Below are positions 1 to 8,359 of a DNA stretch of 64,000 bases, piece after piece. Below the pieces are notes generated by a model. The model did not search any database, was not told where the DNA came from, and saw nothing but the letters and a program-made list of their open reading frames with translations. The DNA comes from PLOWO2-12-38-17 sp963709355. Lineage in GTDB: Bacteria; Planctomycetota; Brocadiia; Brocadiales; Brocadiaceae. Location: NCBI GenBank assembly GCA_963709355.1, contig CAVPVY010000005.1, positions 434,001 through 498,000 on the forward strand, in the 5' to 3' direction. Every line of letters begins with the position of its first letter. The first letter of the stretch is position 1. A program made the translations under genes and the position numbers.

Positions 1-44
1 TTGCTAAATATGTGTTTGTCAGGGATACATTTGTATAGAAATAT

Positions 45-1079
45 TTATTTATAATCTTTCATAATCATAGAAATCTCATGTGTCAATGCCATTACCCTTT
101 CAGCTTCCTTAATGGCGAGTGTTCCCGTTCCACAGCTCGGGGTTATAATTGACCTATCTTTGATCAGTTCGCGTGAAAATCCTTTGTTAGTCAGAAATTG
201 AATACCTTCTTGCAGTTTTTCAATCAAATCACTTACAGATACGCTCATAACCTTAGGGGAAGTAGGAACGATACCCCATGCAAGGTAACCGCCTCTGTTA
301 AGAAATGCCTTTATTTCCCGCCAGTACATTAGATATTTATCCATAAATTCGTATGCGTCAAAACTAACGATATCAACCATTGATTCCATAAGCATTGCCC
401 AGTCGGTATTACCGCAACAATGAGTACCTGTTAATCCTCCATGTGTTTTAATAATATTGTATACCTCATTCAGGGCGTTAATTGTTCTTTCACGGCTTAT
501 ATTCATAAATACAGAACCAAAACTTGTAAGGGATGGTTCATCTGCGAATATAATCACAGGTACATTATATTTGGATAATTGGATAAACTGCCAGTAAGCC
601 TTCATAGCTATTAACTTGATGATTACGTCAAAGAATTCTTCACTGTACAATGCTGTGATTCCCGAAGATAATTTTATTGAACCTGCAAGCGTAATGGGGC
701 CCACAACCTGACCTTTTATTGCCTTGGGAAATTTTCCTGTTAATTTGTTTAGATGGTTTATCATCTCATAAAATCCTGCAGCATAATTCTGACTTATCCT
801 GAATAAATCAGGTTCATTTTTTAAATACGTTTCATAAAAACCTTCCAGGGCGGTTGTGGTGTCTTGAGAAACATCAATATTAAGCTCCTTTTCATTTATT
901 TTCGCGCATGGTAATCCTTCCGTATACTGAATGCACATATCTTCTTTAATGCTGTATCTGGGTAATTGCGGCCAGCAGGGTATTTCCGGAAGAGATTTGA
1001 GCAATAGTTTGCAGGCAGTTTCTATATTGACGTGTGGAAGACTGCCGATTGCCGTTGCAGAGAAATTGCCTTTAAACAT
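45..1079 (-). CDS. MetE/UROD-fold cobalamin-independent methionine synthase-like protein
   Basis: The 344-residue protein resembles the C-terminal catalytic barrel of cobalamin-independent methionine synthase (MetE) rather than the 750-residue two-barrel enzyme. The start carries ATAIGSLPH, typical of the family, KGQVVGPITLAGS lies at residues 122-134, and likely zinc ligands are His220 and Cys221 or Cys222 in GTHCCGN and Cys316 in TPSCGTG. Short single-barrel members of this family are often methyltransferases that use a corrinoid or other small methyl donor instead of methyl-tetrahydrofolate. The exact substrate cannot be read from the sequence. It stands alone on the minus strand, with a long AT-rich upstream gap and no recognisable riboswitch. 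Family assignment is good and the specific reaction is unknown. Confidence 0.8.
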   Translation of the reverse strand: MFKGNFSATAIGSLPHVNIETACKLLLKSLPEIPCWPQLPRYSIKEDMCIQYTEGLPCAKINEKELNIDVSQDTTTALEGFYETYLKNEPDLFRISQNYAAGFYEMINHLNKLTGKFPKAIKGQVVGPITLAGSIKLSSGITALYSEEFFDVIIKLIAMKAYWQFIQLSKYNVPVIIFADEPSLTSFGSVFMNISRERTINALNEVYNIIKTHGGLTGTHCCGNTDWAMLMESMVDIVSFDAYEFMDKYLMYWREIKAFLNRGGYLAWGIVPTSPKVMSVSVSDLIEKLQEGIQFLTNKGFSRELIKDRSIITPSCGTGTLAIKEAERVMALTHEISMIMKDYK

Positions 1080-1317
1080 ATTTTCTATAATATTGACTTT
1101 AAAATTGAAAAGTTTTGAGATTAAAAACGTTGCTTATTTGCTCAGTTCTGTTAGACTTTTCAAGCTTGATTGACATAAATGTTTATTGTATTATATTGCC
1201 AGTTCCCATGGTTGTCTTTTTTCTAATAGTAGTGGACGTCGTCTGTTATTAATAAATTCTCCTTTATAAAAAGGAGACCAAACATGTTCAATCAGGTTAA
1301 TAATTATACATTACCTG

Positions 1318-1646
1318 CGACTTTAATCCAATAGGTGTTCTTGAAAATACAATATTTGTTTTCTGATGGGAGTCTTTCCGTCTTATGGTAGTATAATATT
1401 TCTTAAACGTTCCGTTTCAAGTGTACTAATTGGAGAGATGAGAGGAAGCGCTGAGGAGGATGCCGCCGAGGTAATAAAGCGAGAGATTAATAAACCAGTT
1501 ATTGGTTTTATTACCGGTAGGACTGCACCACAAGGCAGACGTATGAGGCAGGCAGGCGCTATTATTTCAGGAAATAAGGTACTGCCAACTCAAAGATTAC
1601 AGCGTTAAAAAATGCAGTGGCGGGGAGATGTAAACAAGTTGAATAA
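1318..1646 (+). pseudogene. sucD: Remnant of succinyl-CoA ligase alpha subunit (sucD)
   Basis: An open stretch from 1366 to 1608 encodes the SucD signature GSAEEDAAEVIK, then KPVIGFITGRTAPQGRRM and AGAIISG, which is the conserved region around the phospho-histidine loop. The active His normally found in GHAGAIISG is replaced here (RQAGAIISG). After a +1 shift near 1575 the C-terminal part resumes as GTANSKITALKNAV and ends at 1644-1646. Weak similarity (DFNPIGVLEN) may extend upstream to 1318. The N-terminal CoA-binding half of the gene is missing. This is a decayed fragment, not a working enzyme. No sucC lies next to it. Confidence 0.8.
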
Positions 1647-1749
1647 AGCATAGCGTACCCAACAAAGTAACTGATGATGAGTTTGCTGTTGCTTGTCCTG
1701 TTGAATGTGATGGGGTTGCTAGTGCTGTTGCTTGATCCATCTTACACAG

Positions 1750-2438
1750 CTACTTGAATTTTTTTACAAGGAGAAGCAGTGGGATTGAGGCAAGTTGGGA
1801 TACTATTGAGAATATGATTAGAACCATAAGCGAGAAATCATAGAAGACACCCATTGTCGCGCTGCCAAGGAACCAGCATATACCGTAACCCATATTAAAA
1901 ATGCCGTAGCCTGTGCCGCGCCTGTTAGCAGGTACCATCTCGGCAATAACAGCCCTCATGATGGATCCTGCGCGCCCATACCGATGCCCCAGAGTATCAT
2001 TCCGGTGAGCGCTGTGTAGAAACCACCAAGGAAGACTAACGGTGCAAAGGGTGTTGCTATTAAGATGGTAATAATTAAAATAGAAATACCTTTTCGGTCG
2101 TACAGATAGCCGAAAAATAATGCCGTTAAGGCGGGCACAGCCACCATATTTAGTGTATATCCAATAAACGTGATGAGCCAATATTTTCTGGTTCTGTCGC
2201 TGATGTATCCGGAAACAAGCCGTAAACAGTATCCAACTAATTCACCGAATCCTGCGACAATGCCTACAGTAGTAGCGTTGGCGCCAAGTATAGACAGAAA
2301 GGGGCCTTTTATACTATTTGCGCCCTGATAGGTTATATCTGCAAAAAGGCTTACAATGCCGATAAGTATAATAAACCTAAGCGCTGTTAGTTTTGATATA
2401 TTTTTGTTGTTTTCATTTAATTCTGGATGGACTTGCAT
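1750..2438 (-). pseudogene. MFS transporter, frameshifted
   Basis: Two overlapping minus-strand frames together encode a major facilitator superfamily protein. The first half (ATG at 2438 is the best start) contains membrane helices and a SGYISDRTRKYW loop of MFS type. It stops at 1956, after GIGMGAQDPS. The second half continues as SIMRAVIAEMVP, then NRRGTGYGIFNMGYG and more helices to 1750. Joining GAQD to SIMRAV needs one missing base in the CAGGATCCATCATG stretch near 1962-1972. Either the gene has recently died or this is an assembly error. The ligand is unknown. Confidence 0.75.
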
Positions 2439-2580
2439 TGAATTTTTCTGGTTTATTCCAAGGTGATTTTTGTTAGAGTTTCCTGTTAAGATTAAACATT
2501 CTATGCAATGGAATGCGAAGTGTGAATAATATATGAGAAAAAGACGTGATGTCAAATTAATTGCTTTTAAAAAGATTTAT

Positions 2581-2612
2581 AATGGGTTTTGCTACGCTTA
2601 AAACATCCTATA
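2581..2612 (+). repeat. Dispersed ~32-bp repeat, copy 1
   Basis: AATGGGTTTTGCTACGCTTA followed by AAACATCCTATACC matches two other sites in the same orientation (5633-5667 and 29268-29302). The shared pattern is RATGGGTTT, then GCT, GCTTAACCC and TCCTAC. This copy is the most diverged in the second half. Confidence 0.6.
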
Positions 2613-2726
2613 CCCGTCAAATGCAGCCTAATTTAAAAATGTTAATTAAAGAAATCGAAGGTATAATTTAATCATTGAAATTACATTATTAGGAATTTTG
2701 AGTGATGTAAGAATATACGTGTTTAA

Positions 2727-3650
2727 ATGGGCGAATTTTCATTTATAAAGTGGATTAGAAGCAGGCAGAAGCGACGCAGTGATGTTGTTCTTGGCATTGG
2801 GGATGACTGTGCCATTGTAGATGGTTCTTCAGATAGATTGTGCCTTATAACAATGGATATGCTGGTAGAAGGCACGCATTTTGATCTCAGAAGATGTACG
2901 GTGAAAGAGGTGGGCAGAAAGGCTATTGCGTGCAGTATAAGCGATGTAGCGGCAATGGGGTGTGAGGCTACAGTTGCCGTGATTTCTGTTTGTTTTCCCA
3001 ATCATACAACTGAAAAGTTTGCAAGAGAATTGTATGAGGGCATATGGAGTATTGCAAATAGGTATAACATAGAAATCATTGGCGGGGACACTATCAGCGG
3101 TTCATGTCCTTTATGCATCAGCGTTACCATGCTTGGGCGGGATAATGGGAGAAAGCCAGTTCGTCGTTCCGGTGCAAAGGCGGGGGATATGATTCTTGTA
3201 ACTGGAACGCTGGGTGGTTCGATACTAGGCAAACACCTTTACTTTGAACCTCGACTAAAAGAAGGGCTTGCCTTGAACAGAAATTTTAAAATCAATGCCA
3301 TGATTGATATAAGTGATGGATTGACGGCAGATTTAAATCATATTCTGGAAGAGAGTCGCATGGGCGCTGTATTGTATGAAAATAAAATTCCTGTGTCAGA
3401 TGACGCGATAAAGTTGTCAAAAAAGACTAGGAAAACACCTCTTTATCATGCATTGACGGATGGCGAGGATTTTGAATTATTGATGACGTTGTCTAAAGCG
3501 CAAACAAGAAAGGTATTAGAGTCTCGTTTGTTTTCGGATACTTTGATTAATTGTATTGGTGAAATCACGACAGGGTATGGGATTCGTATGAGGGGTAGTG
3601 ATGGGAGTATTTATCGTGTAAAACCGCAGGGGTATGAACATCTTAAATAG
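2727..3650 (+). CDS. thiL: Thiamine-monophosphate kinase ThiL
   Basis: ThiL phosphorylates thiamine monophosphate to thiamine diphosphate with ATP and Mg2+. The 307-residue length is normal for the family. Visible motifs are GIGDDCAIV at residues 23-31 (metal-binding aspartates), TMDMLVEGTHF at 42-52, SISDVAAMGC near 70-79, and a GGDT motif near 120. The C-terminal half has the ISDGLTADL loop and TDGEDFELL, both ThiL/PurM-fold signatures. The stop overlaps the start of the tsaE frame, so the two are probably co-transcribed. No TPP riboswitch is visible upstream. Confidence 0.95.
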   Translation: MGEFSFIKWIRSRQKRRSDVVLGIGDDCAIVDGSSDRLCLITMDMLVEGTHFDLRRCTVKEVGRKAIACSISDVAAMGCEATVAVISVCFPNHTTEKFARELYEGIWSIANRYNIEIIGGDTISGSCPLCISVTMLGRDNGRKPVRRSGAKAGDMILVTGTLGGSILGKHLYFEPRLKEGLALNRNFKINAMIDISDGLTADLNHILEESRMGAVLYENKIPVSDDAIKLSKKTRKTPLYHALTDGEDFELLMTLSKAQTRKVLESRLFSDTLINCIGEITTGYGIRMRGSDGSIYRVKPQGYEHLK

Positions 3651-4161
3651 TAATTTATGTTTGAAGGCTATTCATATGGATACGTGTAACAAAATAGATT
3701 TCAGAAGCACTGGCGTTGATAAGACATTAGAAGTTGGACGAAGGCTGGGTAGATTACTGATAGCTGGGGATGTTATAGCCCTTATTGGAGAGTTAGGGGC
3801 AGGGAAGACGACATTTGTGAAAGGCATTGCCGAGGGTGTAGGTATTAGAAATTTACATATCGTAAAAAGCCCTACATTTTCACTGGTTAATATTTATGAA
3901 GGGAGGGTTCCTGTTTATCATTTTGATGCGTACAGGCTGGAAGATACCCATGAAATGCTGGCGATAGGGAGTGATGAAATGATTTTTGGGAGAGGTATTT
4001 CAATTATAGAATGGGCAGATAAGGTATTTCGATGTTTACCTGAAAAATATATGAAAGTAACTTTCTCAATTGTGTCTGAAAATGAGAGAAGTATAGCATT
4101 TGGTAGTATTGGCGACCGCTACGATAAAATAATAGATTGTTTAAATTGTGCTTATAAATAA
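3634..4161 (+). CDS. tsaE: tRNA threonylcarbamoyladenosine biosynthesis ATPase TsaE
   Basis: TsaE is the ATPase of the TsaBDE complex, which makes t6A37 in tRNAs that read ANN codons. Residues 52-60 form the Walker A loop GELGAGKTT, followed by SPTFSLVNIYEG (about 84-95), then YHFDAYRLED and the EWADK motif, all typical of TsaE. The ATG at 3634 overlaps thiL by 17 bases. An in-frame ATG at 3676 gives a 161-residue protein closer to the usual family length, so it may be the true start. No tsaB or tsaD lies in the window. Confidence 0.93.
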   Translation: MNILNSNLCLKAIHMDTCNKIDFRSTGVDKTLEVGRRLGRLLIAGDVIALIGELGAGKTTFVKGIAEGVGIRNLHIVKSPTFSLVNIYEGRVPVYHFDAYRLEDTHEMLAIGSDEMIFGRGISIIEWADKVFRCLPEKYMKVTFSIVSENERSIAFGSIGDRYDKIIDCLNCAYK

Positions 4162-4213
4162 TTTCTTACTTGATGTTAGTTTAGGTGTGCTGCGCACTAT
4201 TGGCGGGCATAAT

Positions 4214-5605
4214 TTAACGGATTTTTATTCTTGCGTAGCCCTGATGGTCGCCATATCTATCAGCCCATACTATACCTATTTCCCAAATATCGCCTTTTTG
4301 CATGAGTTTGAGCAGTGAGCCAAGTTCCTCAACGTTATTAATTCTATATTGACCTACATAAACGATCACATGTCCTGCCTCAATCCCTACAGTATTGGCA
4401 GGGCTGTTTTTTTGTACGTCTGAAACCACTACCCCGCTCTTAACCCACCACAGATTTAGTTGTTTTGCCAGCTGCGGCGTTAAATCCTGAACATATAGTC
4501 CCAATTTTTCTAATGCAAGTTTCTCGACAGAAAGCATGGGCGCCTTTTCAAGTGTGACACCTAATTTAACTTCAGTTCCACCTCGGTTAACTATAATGGT
4601 TAATTTGTCTCCTGCATTTTTCTTTAGTACATATTTTTCAAAATCGAGTATATCCAGAATCTCTTTTGAATCTATTTTTGTTATATAATCCCCTACCTTG
4701 ATTTGTGCCTTATAGGCAGGGCTTCCTGTTTCTACAGATGAAACCTTAATACCTTCAGATGGATCGTCATGTTCCTCTACCTGAACGCCAAACCATATTT
4801 TACTTAGTTCTCTAAAATTGAAAAGTTTAATGAGTGTTTCTCTTACTTTATCAACAGGGATGGCGAAACCTATACCCTGAGCCTGATTTACAATTGCAGT
4901 ATTAATGCCGATTAATTCTCCATTTATGTTGATTAGAGGACCTCCGCTGTTTCCAGGATTAATTAATGCGTCAGTCTGAATAAGTCCGTCGTATTTAATA
5001 TTGCCATATTCACTTCCAAATGTGATGGTTCTGTTTTTAGCGCTCAAGACGCCGGTGGTTACAGAATTTTCCAAACCCAAAGGATTACCCAATGCTACAA
5101 CGGTTTCACCAATCAGAAGGTCCTTAGACGTTCCCATTTTGGCATAAGGAAGAGGCGTTGGAGAGTTTATTTTTAATACAGCAAGGTCGCTTATAGGATC
5201 AGAACTAATCATCGTTGCCTCAAAATCCCTCCCGTCGGATAGTCTCACCTTAATTTTGGTTGCGCGGTTGACGACATGTTCATTGGTGACAATGTAACCT
5301 TCTTCGTCAATAATCACACCGGAACCCAGCGGCCTCTCTACCATTTGCTTCTGGCTCTGACCAAAAAATTCTTCAAAGAATCTCTCGATCAGTTCATTTC
5401 TTGAACCAAAAAAGGGATCATCATGTCGTTGGCTGGTAAGTCTTTCAGTGCGAATATTAGCCACAGCAGTGCCTACTTTTTCAATTGCCAGAACGACGGG
5501 CGTTACACGGTTGCTCTTTGGTTCATCTGAGAGTGCGTTAATTTGTTTCGAGAAGATTATGATGAAAAGAATAATGAACGAGAAGAAGATGCTAGTTCGT
5601 TTCAT
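4214..5605 (-). CDS. degQ: HtrA/Deg-family periplasmic serine protease with two PDZ domains
   Basis: This is a trypsin-fold protease of envelope protein quality control. A hydrophobic signal sequence spans about residues 4-24. The catalytic triad is visible as His110 (TNEHVVN), Asp140 (DPISDLAVLK) and Ser220 (NPGNSGGPL). Two PDZ domains follow at about 268-355 and 365-455. The first PDZ looks typical, and the second has the AGHVIVYVG type of loop. It is the last gene downstream of the Gld-like ABC/DUF4340 cluster, with a 240-base gap, so co-regulation is only possible. The gene name is by family resemblance; DegP, DegQ and DegS cannot be separated here. Confidence 0.9.
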   Translation of the reverse strand: MKRTSIFFSFIILFIIIFSKQINALSDEPKSNRVTPVVLAIEKVGTAVANIRTERLTSQRHDDPFFGSRNELIERFFEEFFGQSQKQMVERPLGSGVIIDEEGYIVTNEHVVNRATKIKVRLSDGRDFEATMISSDPISDLAVLKINSPTPLPYAKMGTSKDLLIGETVVALGNPLGLENSVTTGVLSAKNRTITFGSEYGNIKYDGLIQTDALINPGNSGGPLININGELIGINTAIVNQAQGIGFAIPVDKVRETLIKLFNFRELSKIWFGVQVEEHDDPSEGIKVSSVETGSPAYKAQIKVGDYITKIDSKEILDILDFEKYVLKKNAGDKLTIIVNRGGTEVKLGVTLEKAPMLSVEKLALEKLGLYVQDLTPQLAKQLNLWWVKSGVVVSDVQKNSPANTVGIEAGHVIVYVGQYRINNVEELGSLLKLMQKGDIWEIGIVWADRYGDHQGYARIKIR

Positions 5606-5632
5606 TTAATATACCGATTCTTTTGAGTTTAT

Positions 5633-5667
5633 TAATGGGTTTGCTTGTGCTTAACCCGTCCTACATT
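5633..5667 (+). repeat. Dispersed ~32-bp repeat, copy 2
   Basis: TAATGGGTTTGCTTGTGCTT followed by AACCCGTCCTACATT lies between the HtrA gene and the DUF4340 gene. It has the same orientation and pattern as the copies at 2581 and 29268. The whole 240-base gap 5606-5847 otherwise holds only a TTG-started open frame that runs into this repeat. Confidence 0.6.
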
Positions 5668-5847
5668 TATTTTATAAAATGTAGTACTTGCAACGATAAA
5701 CAGTTTTGTGTTATCGAATGCTAAAATCTTTTGTCTGATTGCTTTTAAACCTTTGTCCTTTTCCAGATATGTATTATATACAGAATTTTTTGAAGTGCCA
5801 ATCGTATATTCTTTAGTTAATATACGATTAGTCTTGAAAATCAAATT

Positions 5848-8295
5848 TTAATGAAACCCTCCATGTGGCGAGCTTGTTGGTGGTTTACTATTAGGAGAAG
5901 CGTCTGCAGGGTTGTTTCCCTGAATATTTTTTATTGTATCCTCAAGTGTTTTTATCATAGTTTCATCAACAACCGTAGTAAAGTATTCTTCTCTTTTTAA
6001 GAGTTTAGATAAAGATTCACCATCAACAACATATATATAATCTGAATCTTTGTTCTTTACATAGTAGTTGTTAGCGTCTTTCTTCTTACCTATGTAAAGC
6101 ACTGAATCACCTTTTTCCGTGCTCAGTGTTATAACAAGTTGGGGTTTATCTAAAGAAAATTGGGTAAGGTTGGTTGTTTTATATTGTTCAATATAACTAC
6201 CTTTTAATTCATCCAGAACACCAATGTAAAAGTCTACTTCTCTGCCCTGCACGCCTTTCTGCTCATTACCTTTCAGCACCCAAATATTGTTTATTTTATC
6301 CAACTGAATAATTTTGTCCGTATAATTCAGTGTAAGTTTTGTGACGTTTCTCCTTTCAAAATTAAGTACCTTTGTGGGTACAAGTTCTGCGTCAAAATCT
6401 CTAATCTTAGGCCATGAAAGCTCAAAAACAAGGTTGCTATCGCTGAACATACCATAAGAATTAACCTTATCGGTATTTTTGACTCTATTACCAATAAGAA
6501 GTGTTCTTGTTTCAACAGGTTTTTCCAGAGAATCTTTAGACTTAATAGCAAGTTCAGATTTTTTATCTAGTTCCTTTTTATTTTGTTCGTCAATGGGTTG
6601 TTCAGGGGCTTTTTCGTAAGTTACCGAAACCTTGATTCTGGGATTATCCAGACCGTAATCCTGGAGGTCTTTTGACTCTCTTGTTACGTAGTTTTCAACT
6701 TTTAAATATGACAAATTCCAGATGATTTGATTAACGGCATCAATGTCAGCATTTGTCTGAACGGGTTTGGAAAGTTCCCAACGGAACTGACCTTCTGCAT
6801 CTTTTTTGATTGATTTGTCGCAAACGAATGTACGATCTTGCTTCTCAATTACAATTTTCTTAGCAAGATCTTTTTCAAATTCGCATACAAGTCTGTCTCT
6901 AAAGGATAGCAGTGCATTTTCTATTTTATCGTAAAATTCGGCGGTGGGTACTGTATATATAGGTTCTTCATTATTACGTTTTACATAGCATTTATTTTCT
7001 TCAGGCAGTTTTTTGCCTATGAAGAACTTGGCTAATTCTTTGTCCTCCTCTTTTGTAAGTGAAATTTCGTATATTGGTTCTTTAAGACTATAGGCTGACA
7101 AATCCGCTGGTTTGTCAGAAACAAAGTCCTCGATTTCAAGAGATTTAATTTTTTCGATAAAATTTTTAACCGTATCTTGGTCTGCGTAAATATTAATTGG
7201 TTTTGTAATTACCCAGTCCAGGTCTAATGATTTTTCGATGGCAATTACTTCAGATGTTGTTTTAATTTCTATTTTATTAATGCCGTACGTTCCTATTGAC
7301 TCGAATCTGACTACTTTTCTGTCTCTCAGGTCATTTGGTTTTTTGTTCAAATCTATGAGTATAGAATCTTTAAGGAAGAAAACCGTAGGTTCATCTGTGC
7401 GTTTAACATAGACCTTGTTGTCCAGGTTATGACCAAATATAACTGATTGTGTTGTGCCTTTTTCATCAATTGTAACAGCGAACCGGGGTGCGTCCAGGCC
7501 GTATTTGACAAGGTCTGCAGTGCCCTCAGGTAGAAAGTCGCTGGGGTCTATTTGCAGGTTTTTGAGTTTACCAAGCAGTTCCTTAATTTTTTCAGTATCT
7601 GCAAGGTCATTAACAGGTTCCACGAGTCGCCAGAAAGAGCCCTTTTTATTACATACAAGATTGGAATCGGTAGTTTTTATATTGAAGTTATCAATAGCTT
7701 CCTTATCAAATGAGAATACCCATTTACTTCTTAAGTCTAATATATTTTTACTAACCTTTCCGTAGAGAGAGCCTTGTACGACAATGACATCATCGCTTGT
7801 ATCTAATTTAACATAAACATTATCACCTGCAGCGAGTTTCTGACCAACGAAAACTGTATATTTATCTTTAGGTCCTTTGACATGAATTTTATCAGATTTT
7901 GCTGGAATATCGGTGTACATAGTAATTGATGTTTTAGGTGAATCAAGTCCATAATCTTTAAGATCGAATGGTTTATCGTCTTCCTTTTTGAACGAGCCAA
8001 CCTTTTCCATGAATTCGAATTCGGAAAGAATACTATTTACTTCAGAATTATCTGCGCGTAATTTTAATGGTTCAACGATATGCCAGTAATTATCGCCGCT
8101 TTTTTCAAACACAATTTTACCACTTTCGTTATTCAGCTCGATTTTTTTAATTAACGACGATTTAAAATCTGGAATTACCTTTTTTTGTAGCCTTTTCCAT
8201 TCTTCCTGAGGTAATTGCTTTTTTTCGTAAAGGAAGACATAAGAAATACCTATAGCAGCTACAATTAAAAGGATAATCGTTGTTCTGAATTTCAT
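5848..8295 (-). CDS. DUF4340 protein with about five repeated units
   Basis: The 815-residue protein has one N-terminal membrane helix (about residues 5-22) and is otherwise predicted soluble, most likely outside the cytoplasm. It is built of repeated DUF4340 units: the motif DYGLDSPKTSIT recurs as KYGLDAPRFAVT, AYSLKEPIYEIS, DYGLDNPRIKVS and QFSLDKPQLVIT, at spacings near 150 residues. Each unit also has a YVK-type strand after a G-x-K/N element. DUF4340 proteins commonly sit beside GldG-like ABC accessory genes, as here (65 bases downstream). The function is unknown, and a role with the exporter is inferred from the operon only. The repeat number is higher than in most single-domain members. 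Confidence 0.85.
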   Translation of the reverse strand: MKFRTTIILLIVAAIGISYVFLYEKKQLPQEEWKRLQKKVIPDFKSSLIKKIELNNESGKIVFEKSGDNYWHIVEPLKLRADNSEVNSILSEFEFMEKVGSFKKEDDKPFDLKDYGLDSPKTSITMYTDIPAKSDKIHVKGPKDKYTVFVGQKLAAGDNVYVKLDTSDDVIVVQGSLYGKVSKNILDLRSKWVFSFDKEAIDNFNIKTTDSNLVCNKKGSFWRLVEPVNDLADTEKIKELLGKLKNLQIDPSDFLPEGTADLVKYGLDAPRFAVTIDEKGTTQSVIFGHNLDNKVYVKRTDEPTVFFLKDSILIDLNKKPNDLRDRKVVRFESIGTYGINKIEIKTTSEVIAIEKSLDLDWVITKPINIYADQDTVKNFIEKIKSLEIEDFVSDKPADLSAYSLKEPIYEISLTKEEDKELAKFFIGKKLPEENKCYVKRNNEEPIYTVPTAEFYDKIENALLSFRDRLVCEFEKDLAKKIVIEKQDRTFVCDKSIKKDAEGQFRWELSKPVQTNADIDAVNQIIWNLSYLKVENYVTRESKDLQDYGLDNPRIKVSVTYEKAPEQPIDEQNKKELDKKSELAIKSKDSLEKPVETRTLLIGNRVKNTDKVNSYGMFSDSNLVFELSWPKIRDFDAELVPTKVLNFERRNVTKLTLNYTDKIIQLDKINNIWVLKGNEQKGVQGREVDFYIGVLDELKGSYIEQYKTTNLTQFSLDKPQLVITLSTEKGDSVLYIGKKKDANNYYVKNKDSDYIYVVDGESLSKLLKREEYFTTVVDETMIKTLEDTIKNIQGNNPADASPNSKPPTSSPHGGFH

Positions 8296-8359
8296 AATTT
8301 AATACTTTCCTCCAATGTTGAAAAGGTAGTGAAGCTTTATTCTATCTTTGAATTCTCAA

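Noticed and set aside
2600..2726. Possible TPP riboswitch before thiL
   Set aside because: The conserved CUGAGA and following elements of the THI box are not seen.
2723..3232. Minus-strand frames inside thiL
   Set aside because: They are antisense shadows of a well-supported ThiL gene.
5632..5844. 70-residue minus-strand frame downstream of the DUF4340 gene
   Set aside because: It starts with TTG and has no ribosome binding site, and its end lies inside the dispersed repeat (copy 2). It is probably not a gene.
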